The notes beneath the pieces are model-generated. The model was not told where the DNA came from, did not search any database, and worked only from the letters and a program-made list of their open reading frames with translations. The position numbers were made by a program, and so were the translations under genes. DNA of 64,000 bases from Diplosphaera chodatii (taxonomy: Eukaryota > Chlorophyta > Trebouxiophyceae > Prasiolales > Stichococcaceae): positions 124,001-188,000 of the forward strand of contig JAALGY010000011.1 in assembly GCA_032358165.1 (NCBI GenBank), written 5' to 3'. The first letter of the stretch is position 1. Each line of letters opens with the position of its first letter. Positions 11,029 to 20,798 of the stretch are shown piece after piece.

Positions 11029-14000
11029 TCAGCGCGTGTTCTGCGCGGCAGCGGCAGCCGTCTCGACCGCCACGCTGCCTGGTGCGGGCTGCCCAGTCCC
11101 GCCGCCGCCGCCGCTGGAGCCACCCTGCAGCGCCTGCACCTTGCCCAGCAGCCACAGCCGCGCGGTGCGCCACGCGATGTTGGGCGAGAACATCTCGGCG
11201 GGGGACCCCACCATGTGGAACACCTGCAGGTCACCGATGCAGCATCTGACTGACCTAATTGCATGAAATGGCAGTCGCCAACAGCAACTCCCCCCGAGTA
11301 CCGCTTTGTGAAGAACCCACCGTGTGGGACACCCTGCAGGTCACCAGTACAGCTACGGCTGACGCAAGTGCATGACATGGCACATGCCAATCAGCAGCAT
11401 TTCCCGAACGCCCCTGCTTGAACGCTGACCTGGGCCGAAGTCAGCCAGCACCAGGCCAGCTGGCCAGGGACAGGCTGCGAAGCGCACGATGTGACATCAC
11501 ACCTGACCTGCCACAGCTGCTGTAGCAACTCGCATTCCGGGTGGCTTGGGGCACAGCATCGGTGTGGTCACTACTTGACACGCACCCGCCAGAAGGTGAG
11601 CTGCATGACCGGGTCGTCCGCAGACACCGTCTGCACAAAGGCGAAGTAGCGCTTGAGCAGGCCCTCCACCGAAAGCGCCGGCTTCTGCTCGGCAGCACTC
11701 TCCGGCTGCTGTCCCTGCGTGTGCTTCAGGTCCTCGCCTGCAAATGCAGCCACAGCAGATATGAAGCTGGTGCACAGTACTGACAGACGCGTACGGCGTC
11801 ATGGCTGCCAAACTTGCACTGAGGAAACAGTCGTTGACAGCGCTGCTCGTGCCCCTTTCCGATGCACGTCATCGGGAGCGTGCAGATGCAATACTGCCTC
11901 CAAATCCACACAACAGCAACAACTGACGGTGCAACCATGATGCTGGCCCCTATCAGTGCTTCCACTGCGGAGTCAACATGTTTGTTGCCCGTACTTGTGC
12001 AGCATTGCAAGATCTACAAGTGCCTGCACCTGTGGCCAGGTTCCACGGGAAGTCCAGCACTCCGGGCAGCTTGGCATGGAAGGCCGCCGGGAGGCCCTGC
12101 AGCGCTTTTCGCTTTGCCGCCGCACCGCTTCCTGCCTTGCCCAGCCGCGCAGCCGCCATGTCGCGCAGCTGCACCGCCTGCAGCACGCCCACCGTCATGC
12201 CCTGCAGCGCAGACGTAAGGGAATCGGCCTGAGCGCGCACCCCTCACTGGGGTTCAGACAAACCCCGCGGTCATAGCTGCACCGCTTCAGAGGGCACATG
12301 CAGCAGTGATTGCATCTGAATGGACAGCAGTGCACTGCGCGTAAGCTGCAGTGGCTGTGCAGGTCCTGAAAGTGAGACGGTGGAATGAAATGGTTTGACA
12401 TCGCACCTGGCCGTACACGGGGTTGAAGGCCGCGACTGCATCGCCAATGACGCACAGGCCATCTGGCATGGTGATCTCCTCGTAGCGCCGCCGGAAGTTG
12501 TCCGTGCGCTTGTCTGCATGCAGAGCACGAACAGTCTGATGCAGGAGAGATCCCAGGTCCGTCAGCAGGGTTGCCCTGGACCCGAGCAGACATCCTGGGG
12601 AGGCAGCATCTTAGTGCAGCATAGGCAGCAGCAGCAGCAGCGAGCCAGCAGACGTGGTCAATGCTCAGACTGGTTTTTTCACATTCGTAAACAGCAGCAG
12701 GCGCTCACAGCACATCACGGGCGTCAGCGGCGTGGCGTCCTTGAGCTTGTCGTACACGTCGGGCGCGGGCAGCGAGCGAGCAAACTCCAGGAACCCGGCG
12801 TGGTCAGCCGGCGGGTGGTCCCCCGAGTAGCCGCTGAGAATCACCTGCAGGCACAGAAAGATTTGGAAGGGCTTTGTTTTCACTGAGGTTCACCGACAAA
12901 GCCCGGGCAGAACCAACCGCTTCAGGGCTGTGACTGGCACGACGAAAGCATCTCTTCTGGCGTGGGGACAACTGCTGGCTGCGTGCTGTGGCAGGGGTCT
13001 TACGGGCCAACAATGTCGTGCTTGCATCTGGCACCCAAGCATATGCGAAGTTGCCAGGATGTTCAAGTGACGCTGACCTGGATTTTGCCGCCCTCAACCT
13101 CCCACAGCACAGCGCCGCGCTTGTTGGGCGGCGTTGCAAAGACGACATATGCCTTTGACTTGTTGTCTCCCTGTCGGACAGGAGCAGGACTGTGACAGAT
13201 CAAAAACGCTTTGCAAGTTTTGATACCAGTTCTTAACAGTTGATATTGTGAGGCCGACAGACTGCCGCAAAGAAAAAGCATACCGCGTAGTAGTTTGGCG
13301 CATCGAACACGCATGTGCCATAACCCAGGTTGGCTGATATTGACACCTGTAGCAGAGTGACATTTCACAGATGGCCCCAATATTGCTGGAGCTGCCGCAG
13401 CATAGTGGTTTGTACCTGCACTCGAGAAATCCCCAATGCAATGCACTGCAGCAGCGAGTGCAGCATGCCCCCCTGTATCACCCCTGTGACACAGCTAAGC
13501 ACAGCGCATGTCGGGAAGTGACGAATCGAGGAGCCGCAGCTGTTCTCCAGCACGAGGTTTGCAGCAAGGATGATGTTGTATGGTGTAGTGCACTGCTTGG
13601 ATGACGACCGATCTGCTCACCTCTGGGGGCTTCTCGTACCCCCTTGCGCCTAGCCAGGCGGGCGTCTGCGAGTTGCGGCCGGTGGCGTCCACCACCAGGT
13701 CCGTCGCCAGCTGGCGCCCGTCGCTGAGCTGCACCCCTGCAATCAGGAGAAGGGGCCCTCATGTAGCATCCTCATACCACACACCATGGTGTGGCAGAGC
13801 AACCCTGCCTTTGAACGTATCATACCATCAAATTCCCAGGGGATGCCACCATATCATGTCAATAAAATGGTTCCGCCCAACAGAGGGCGGAGAGTGGCTG
13901 CCGGCTGCGAGCGTACACAGCTTGCAGACACAGGACCGTCCTACGTGTCGCCTCACTTGCCCAAAACCTATGCTTTTGGCGCAAACGCAGCAGATGATGC

Positions 14001-15657
14001 CTCTGGTCCCGACCTGTGACGCTGCCATCGCTGAAGGTGTAGTTGGTCGCTCGCACGCCGGACAGCAGCTCCAGGTTCTCGTTCTTGGTCACCTGCACAC
14101 GTACTGGCAGCCGTCATGCGCGCAACTCACAACAGTACACATCTTGCTGCATTTCTGCAAAACAAATGTTGACCAAGTGCAGGCTGGGGCTGTCTGCGGC
14201 GGCGCAGCGGCGCAGGGTGTGGGCACAGGTAACAGAAGGCATGTAGCGTGAAGCAGGAACAGGGGTACAGAACCCAGGCAGCTAGCGTGTCGCAGCCCCC
14301 GCCGCACGGCCGCCTCGTGCAGCGCGCGGGTGGCGGTCACGCCGGTGCAAGCCATGTCTTATGAGGCAGGAAGTGGGAAGCAGCATGCAGGAAGCGGTGC
14401 ATCGCACCTCCCGCCGCACGGTCGCCTCGTACAGCGCGCGGGTGGCGGTCACGCCGGTGCACTGGCCCGTGCCGTTGGGCCCCTCCACATGGCGGCGGTG
14501 GATGTAGCGGTTGAAGTTGAACTGCCGGCGAACAGAGCAGCAACGTCACCAGATTTACAGAACATCATGCAGCTGCATGCGAGTGCTGCTGCATGTGGCA
14601 CATGATGGCGGCAAGCCATCCGCGCTGCAACAACCCCATCCTACCCTGTGCCGAGGATGAGGACAACTCTCAGCAGCGACAAGCACTCACAGCGGTGCAC
14701 TCCTCGAGCCAGTTGACGCTGACGCCGCCGGCGTCGAGGAGCGTCTGCTCGAAGTCGGCGCCGAACATCTTGCTGAGCTGCAGCATGCCGCCCTTCAGCA
14801 GCAGGTGCGGCTGCGAGAACTGCGACACCCCCGGCCGCGAGCGCCCCGTCAGCTGCAGGATGCAGGGTGCAAGGTCGGCTGCAGGTAAGCCAGACAGCTG
14901 GGGAGACCGGCTGGAGGTGACTTGCATCTGGACTGCAAAAGGGTGCCCACAGCACAGCTACGAGCGCATCGAAGAATGAGCACTGGTGTCGCTGGTGATC
15001 CCGCGGATCAGCGGGTGGGGCGTAGCAGCGGGTCAAGCCGGAGCTCACGCCCCACATGCAAGCGCACAGCAAGGGACATAGCTAGGTTCAGCACGGCTGA
15101 GCACGCTAAACCAGCTGAAACAGATGTCCATTATGCACAGCTCCAGTACAGTCTGTGCAGACGCGCAGCGTTCGATCCTCGACCGTCACCGCGACGGAAG
15201 CCACGGCATGTGTCCCGTGTAGCTCCTTAGGGCACCGTGTCCTTACCTGGTCCTGCGACGCGTCCTCGGCGCTGGCGGGCGCCTTCGCCACGTCGTCCCG
15301 CTCCAGCAGGGTGACCTCGTCGAACAGGCCGCACAGCGTGTGCGCGGTGGCCAGGCCCGCCAGGCCCGCACCGATGACCACCGCCCGCAGCGGCGCATCT
15401 GTGCTGTGCACTGTGGTGGCCTCAGGTGCCGCGTGAGCGCGAAGAAGCGTAGCACCTCGCGTGCCTGCTGCATGGTGCGACTGCAGAAGGCTTGATGACA
15501 CTCTGTCAGGACGCCGGACGCCTGCTGAGGCGTGGCTGCAACTGAACCGCCTTTGATCCACTCCCAGGCTGCAGTGGGTTGCGGTCTGCCTGGCGGGCCC
15601 AGACGGCGGTACCGCGCAGCGATGAGGGCTTGGATGCAGCAGTCTCATGGTGTCCAT
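11029..15657 (-). CDS. FAD-dependent monooxygenase (2-polyprenyl-6-methoxyphenol hydroxylase-like), plastid-type leader
   Basis: About 12 exons. Exon 1 is 15247-15657: a Ser/Arg-rich leader of about 90 residues, then the Rossmann motif VVIGAGLAGLATAHTLCGLF with EVTLLERDD. Further blocks in order: RPGVSQFSQPHLLLKGGMLQ with FEQTLLDAGG (about 14693-14856), GVTATRALYEATVRRE (about 14411-14525), NENLELLSGVRATNYTFSDG (about 14017-14098), LATDLVVDATGRNSQTPAWL (about 13620-13737), SISANLGYGTCVFDAPNYYA, NKSKAYVVFATPPNKRG, GDHPPADHAGFLEFARSLP, MPDGLCVIGDAVAAFNPVYG (12409-12515, the FAD ribityl-binding GD motif), MTVGVLQAVQLRDM and the last exon 11029-11222. This is a group A flavoprotein hydroxylase fold; the substrate is unknown. 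The leader suggests chloroplast import. Two exon borders have tandem partial copies (14293-14461 and 11209-11397). Confidence 0.88.
11209..11397 (-). repeat. Degenerate tandem copy of the acceptor of the last monooxygenase exon
   Basis: 11209-11287 (CACCATGTGGAACACCTGCA onward) recurs at 11318-11397 (CACCGTGTGGGACACCCTGC onward), 109 bp apart, with about 25 percent divergence. On the gene strand both carry CCTGCAG followed by the start of the exon; only the downstream copy continues into coding sequence. Confidence 0.8.
14293..14461 (-). repeat. Tandem duplicate of a monooxygenase exon end
   Basis: 14405-14461 codes GVTATRALYEATVRRE, the end of the genuine exon. 14293-14347 codes GVTATRALHEAAVRRG, 112 bp further along the gene and inside the following intron. 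The second copy lies between a usable AG and a GT, so it could act as an extra exon. Confidence 0.88.
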
Positions 15658-16166
15658 CTTTCAAGGGACAAAAGTGGACGCAGGCCTGCTGCACCCGGTG
15701 CATTTGTGCAGGCTGTCGAGGCACAGCCACGTCTACCGCCACGTCATGCGCCTGGCTGCAAGTATCTAGCAGTTCTGCAGTTGATCGGCCCTGACCAGCT
15801 GCAAAGGCCCCAGCTCCCAGTCAAGCAATCCTCTAACAGGGCCACTCACCAGCGCACAGCCCTCCAGCCATGCAACACCAACGTAGGTGGCATGCATCAC
15901 ATCATGCAAGCAGCGAAAGTGCTGAAACCTGACGCCAATGCCAACTCATCAGTACCAACTGCAAAGCACATGCACTTTACATCCAGCTGAGCATGAGCAG
16001 AGCATTCCGAACCGGTAGCTGCTGCAACAAACCGCTGGCAGCCTCTCATCAGATTGCTGCTGGTGCACATCCACCATGGTCTCTGATCATCATCCACCTA
16101 CAGCAACTTGCATGGTGTGCTGCCTCTGGCCTACCTGGACATGCGCGCCAGTGCCCACTAAACTAC
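15658..16166. other. Intergenic region upstream of the monooxygenase gene
   Basis: Promoter and 5' UTR side of the monooxygenase gene and distal 3' flank of SPT4. No coding segment or repeat is recognised. Confidence 0.45.
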
Positions 16167-16455
16167 ACCCTGCCGTCAGCTCTGCCGGTGCAACCCGTGG
16201 TCCTCCGTCAGGATCCTCCACTATCTGCTGCTCGAAGGTTATGCTGGAACACATGCCGCATCCAAACGGGCCGCTAAACCCTGCCGTCAGCTCTGCCGGT
16301 GCACGCCGTGGTCCTGTCCTCCACCAGGTCCTGCAGATGCTGCTGCAGACGTCCGCGCGCTGGGACTCTACCGGGATGCGGGCCGCTAAACCCTGCCGTC
16401 AGCTCTGCCGGTGCACCCCGTGGTCCTCCATCAGGTCCTCCACGTACTGCGGCGG
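16167..16455 (-). repeat. Three tandem copies of the end of the SPT4 coding exon
   Basis: ACCCTGCCGTCAGCTCTGCC starts at 16167, 16278 and 16390 (spacings 111 and 112 bp). Each copy contains the reverse complement of the terminal codons and stop of SPT4 plus downstream bases. Only the copy at 16390 is joined to an intact exon; the other two are partly decayed and lie 3' of the gene. Copies 2 and 3 begin with the telomere-like CTAAACCCT. Confidence 0.88.
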
Positions 16456-17275
16456 GTCGCCCTGTACCGCCAGCGCGTACGCGCCCGCCGCCTTCTTGCC
16501 TGCAGGCAGTCAAGCAGTCCCCATTAGGACACAAACCCGCTTGCGCAGTCCACCACCGATGGCAGCAAAAATCTGAGAGCGTGACCGGCGCTGAAAGAAG
16601 ACCTGGTAGGCCATCAACCTGTACTGTTTTATCGGCAACAGCAGGACCTGGCAGCTGGGCACTGTACTTCAGATATCATTTGCGGTGTGCCCTCCGAACC
16701 CAGAGACCGGGACATTGTGAAATGCGCTGTATTCCTCACAAACTTCATTTAAACATTTCTTTTCAAATGTTGAGAGGGATTGCAATTCAGATTCGGTAGA
16801 AAATGCGCACTCAGGTGCTGCCACTTGGCTGCCCAGCTGCTGGCGGGGTCCACCACCGACAGCAGCGACTGGAAGTTGGGCGTGGTGCAGTCGGCGACGC
16901 GCTCCCGGTCGCCGTCCATGCCGAAGAACCCGCAGTTCTCGCACCCGCTGGTCAGGAACTGCACGCGCGGTGCACATGCTGGATCACGGACCAGTCGATG
17001 AGGGCGCTGCATCGGCAGCGGGTGCTGCCATACAAACCAAGCACATGTGCATAGCCTGACGCCAGCCGCTGCCACGCTGGATCAAGGCTGCGCGGTCTGC
17101 CAGCTGCTGTCGGCTGACCATGTCATGTTCGCAGCAATGGCCAGGGAGGCACAACATCTACGCTGCCTGCACTCCATCCCACCTGGTCGAAGGTCTTCAC
17201 CAGCTTGCAGCACACGCAGGCGCGCAGGCTCTTGCCGAACTCCCGCGGCACCTCCGCCTGCAGCGGCCCCGCCAT
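16399..17275 (-). CDS. SPT4: Transcription elongation factor SPT4 (DSIF small subunit)
   Basis: Three exons fit exactly: exon 1 17183-17275 (31 codons, MAGPLQAEVPREFGKSLRAC then VCCKLVKTFDQ), exon 2 from 16958 (FLTSGCENCGFFGMDGDRER, VADCTTPNFQSLLSVVDPAS, SWAAKWQHL) to about 16812, and exon 3 16399-16499 (SKKAAGAYALAVQGDPPQYV then EDLMEDHGVHRQS). The four zinc-ligand cysteines (CVCC and CENC) and the SWAAKWQ / GAYAL motifs are those of Spt4. It pairs with Spt5 on RNA polymerase II to promote processivity. The length, about 113 residues, is normal. The end of the last exon has been duplicated twice downstream. Confidence 0.93.
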
Positions 17276-18415
17276 CCGGGGCGCAGTGCGCAGGGTTTAG
17301 CAGGCGCTGCTGTCTGCCCCAGACTCAGGGCCCAAGGCTGTTGCTGCAGCGGCGGCGGCGGCGGCGGCAGGCGACTCTATCTACGCAGCAGGTCGCCGCC
17401 TGGTGCGTGGCAGCTGTGTGCTGCTGCCAGCTGCTGCGCAATAGCGGATGCTGCTTAAACAGCCAGCACTTCCAGCCAAGACCCGCCTGACACTGAGCTC
17501 CCGACGATGCTCCTGCTGCCGGTGCCGCTGCTTCCACAACCACCGTCAGGCCCGAGACTGAGCGGTTGCGGATGGGAAACTTGGCGTGCGCTTCTGGCAG
17601 GCGCTGGGCGCGGCTCCACAAGCAGGATCCCACCTGCGCACACCGCATTAGTGGTGCACACCCTCCTCAGCAGGATGCTGCAGCGCATGCAGCCTGGATC
17701 AGGGACGCACCGGCTGCACACTACAGGCTGTGGATCAGGGCGGTCTGCAACTCAACATGAAAGTATGGCTGCACCTCTTCGGGCAGCGTCTGACTGCAGG
17801 TGCGGCCCACTCCGGTGGCCCTGAACGCTGCCTTCAGCGCAGCTGCAACAGGATCGCAGCTTCACCGGTGCCGGAACCGTGATCAGAAAGGAGCTGCAGA
17901 TGCGCGTAGCTATGCAAATGGCTTGTGAGCAGTCCCCTGCAATCATTGATGCCAGAGAAGCTGCTTCCACTGTGTTGCATTCTGCCTGCAGACAAGAGGG
18001 TGCGCTTCATACCTCAACTGCATACCCTACGACGCTGAGCGGCAAGTAGCAGGTTTCTAGAGGTGAACGACGTTGTGTGTGTGTGCAGTTGCAGCCAGTG
18101 ACCAATCAGCCATCCGGACGGCAATCAGCAACATCCGGCAAACCGTGGCTCCACCGTCCCTCCGGCAAGTAAGTTGGTCACAAACTACGAAGCTGTAAGA
18201 CAGTCTGGAGCACACCTGCCATCGCGTCGTTGAAGCCTGAGGCGTGACCGGAAAGCAGCTGACGGCGCCGCAGTTGCCGGCTCACGAAGCGCAAACCCGC
18301 TACAGCGCAGCCTGCGATATCCTCTGCCGCGCAAAGGCACTGCAGGCACACTCTTAGGCCGACCAACACAGAGAGGCCGGCCACGGCAAACCGCACACAA
18401 GGAAGCTCACCTGCA
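17276..18415. other. Intergenic region between SPT4 and the Utp12 gene, with one possible exon
   Basis: Shared upstream region. It holds a telomere-like AGGGTTTA (17289) and a GGC-repeat near 17350. On the minus strand, about 17505-17590 has strong coding character (KFPIRNRSVSGLTVVVEAAA) but I do not recognise it and cannot link it to a gene. No WD40 exons were found for the gene to the right. Confidence 0.4.
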
Positions 18416-20358
18416 GCGGCGGCCGGCTGCGGCTGCCGGCAGCCGAGGAGCTCAGGGTTCAGCGGCGCCTGCGGCAGCGGGCGGCCATGGCCACGCTGGT
18501 GGAGCGCGTGCGCGCGCTGCAGGGCGGCCTGCCGCTGGACGCCGATGCGCTGCGGCAGCGCAAGGTGCGGGCACAGCCTTTGTGTGGCAACCTGCCCGCT
18601 ATGATCCCTGTCATGCACCTAATTCCCACAGGCCTCTGTCCCTGCTGTCTGAACAGCAGCACTTGCGGAGATGTGGCAGCTGTTGTTTGGTGTATCCATA
18701 TATCAACATGTGGCTGTGGGTGCAGGCGGACGTTGCTGCCGGCACAGCGGTGACGGCTGGAAACCTCGCGGACCGCCTGACGCAGGTGCGCAGCCCGCCA
18801 CCTTGAACCCCTTCCGTACACACGAAGGGCCGTCACACAGTGCATGTGTGCAATCGACACATCAGCAGCAGCCGGCCAGGCACTCTGACCCTATGTAAAC
18901 ATGATGCGGATTGGTTTCGCGAGCCACCCAGACGCCAATTGCCTGGCAGGCCGCAGCGCGCCACTGCACTGCTGAGGGTGACACCCTCAACTCTCCACAC
19001 CCGCCCAGCAGAGACCGAGGGTAGTAGTTTGTTTTCGGTGCAGGCAGTGGAGATGGCTGATGACGGGGCGCTGGACGCGTGCCTGTCGGCGCCGGTGGGG
19101 CATGCAGCGATCCGCAGCGCAGCCGCCGCGGTTCCCGGCGCCATGGCGGAGGCTGTGCTGGCGGCGGCGTACGCGCGCTTCAGGTGCTCGGGAGCCTGGC
19201 CTGCTGGCATGCCCTGCAGCTGCTTTGGCCAGCAGCAGTGGCCTCATCCACAGAACGAAGCACCTCAGCTGCATGCTGATGTCAGGCTGCCTGTTTAGCA
19301 GCGCTGGCACACGAGCACTGCAGTTTCTTGCATCCCGCTTGTTGCTGCACTGCAACGGCTGGAAACATGGCCTCTGCAGGCGGCGGCCTGGGCGGGGCCG
19401 GCAGCTGGCGGCCTGGATACAGGCCATCCTGCATGCGCACGCCAGCCACCTGCAGCAGTCCAGAGGTGCCGCACAGCATCATGGCGTCAGCCCTCACCAC
19501 TGGACATCAAAGCTGCAGTTTGTCAGCTTCGTTGGCACTCTCCAATTGCTTGCAACTCGCTCATGTCGTAACTGCATCGGCTAGCCAGCAATGCTGACCC
19601 CGCTGCTGGCACCTCGCAGATGCGGCGTCGACGCTGGGGGCGCTGCAGGGTGGTGTCACGGCGGCGGCACTATCGCACGGGCCGCTGCTGTCGCTGTCGG
19701 GGCGCCTTCAGCTGGCGCTGGCGCAGCAGCGGGGCCCTGCCGTAGCGGCGCCCACGCCGCTGCAGTTTGCCGCTGACGATGCGCCCCAGGTGTTGTGAAT
19801 AAACAGCTGGATGCTCAGAGATACTTGGGACATGCAGCTTCACGTGACCCTGGGGTGCGACGGGCAGCTGGGGTATGCGCGGAGGCGCACGCAGTTGTGG
19901 TGTCCTGTCAGGGCATTTGTGTTTACAGACGCTGATCACCTGATGAGCAGTGCAGGCCCCTGACCGTGAGGTCAGCTGGGGCGGTGTGACAGGAGCTGGT
20001 AGTGGTGGCAAGGGTTGCACGGCAGGCGCATGCCCAGTAGATAGTGTTAGCTGCGCGGGTGTGCTGTTTTGCTGGTGATGCGGTGCACTCGTGTCGCCTG
20101 CAGGACACCAGCAGATGGTGGGCAGCCACTGGCCTGCAGTGCATGAGATCTGGCGCGTGACACCATGTGCGCCTGCCGCAGGTGGAGCCGGCGGCAGCAG
20201 ACGCGATGGCCGACCCCGTGGTGGCGCCGGCAGCGGAGTCCGCGTCCGATGAGGACGATGATGGCGGCGACGGCGACGCGGCCTGGATCACCGACAGCAG
20301 CGACGACGAGGAAGGTGGAAGCGGCAGCGAGGCGGGCTCCAGCGATGAAGAGCAATGA
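18416..20358 (+). CDS. Utp12-domain small-subunit processome protein (WDR43/UTP5-like C-terminal half)
   Basis: Six or more exons: 18416-18564, 18726-18785, 19044-19183, 19380-19465, 19620-19789 and 20182-20358; phases join correctly. The first in-frame ATG is 18487 (MATLVERVRALQGGLPLDAD). The Utp12 core is AIRSAAAAVPGAMAEAVLAA, YARFRRRPGRGRQLAAWIQA, ILHAHASHLQQSRDAASTLG and LLSLSGRLQLALAQQRG. The tail is very acidic (ESASDEDDDGGDGDAAWITD, SSDDEEGGSGSEAGSSDEEQ). This is the C-terminal arrangement of WDR43/UTP5, a U3 snoRNP t-UTP subunit in pre-18S processing. The N-terminal WD40 propeller expected in that family is not visible upstream, so the gene is either short or incompletely seen. The family call is moderately sure; the exact orthologue is not. 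Confidence 0.72.
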
Positions 20359-20798
20359 ACACTGACAGAACACTAGCAGATGCACGACGCAGGTCGTGCA
20401 GTCCGAATGGAGGAGTTGCATGCCAAGGTGTGAGTCATGGTCTGAACAATTTGAGCCGCCTCGCATTGGTTGCACCCTGATGACATTTACGCGGCATTGG
20501 CAAGCGACCAGCCAGTCAATCACCCTAGTTACACCGGTTTGCCAGTTGACAAAACAAGGACCGAGGCCAACGCACACGAAACCCTGTGCTTGCTGCGTGT
20601 CACCTGCCAACAGTTTTCGACACCGACGCTCAGCCGCTCAGCACGGAGGCTGTGTTGCAGGCTGCTGCAAGCCGTGCATATGGTCCTGGACAGCTGCACA
20701 CAGCGTATGACCAGGCAGCTCGACATGTGCCTGCCTGCACCAGCAGCTGGCTCCACAACGCCTCCAGACATGCGATCCCGCAGCCAGAAGCATCCCCC
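20359..20798. other. Convergent 3' flanks
   Basis: Space between the stops of the Utp12-domain gene (+) and the START-like gene (-). Nothing else is recognised. Confidence 0.5.

Noticed and set aside
15160..15185. tRNA T-loop-like GTTCGATCC
   Set aside because: No matching D arm, anticodon arm or acceptor stem within reach; it lies in the first intron of the monooxygenase gene.
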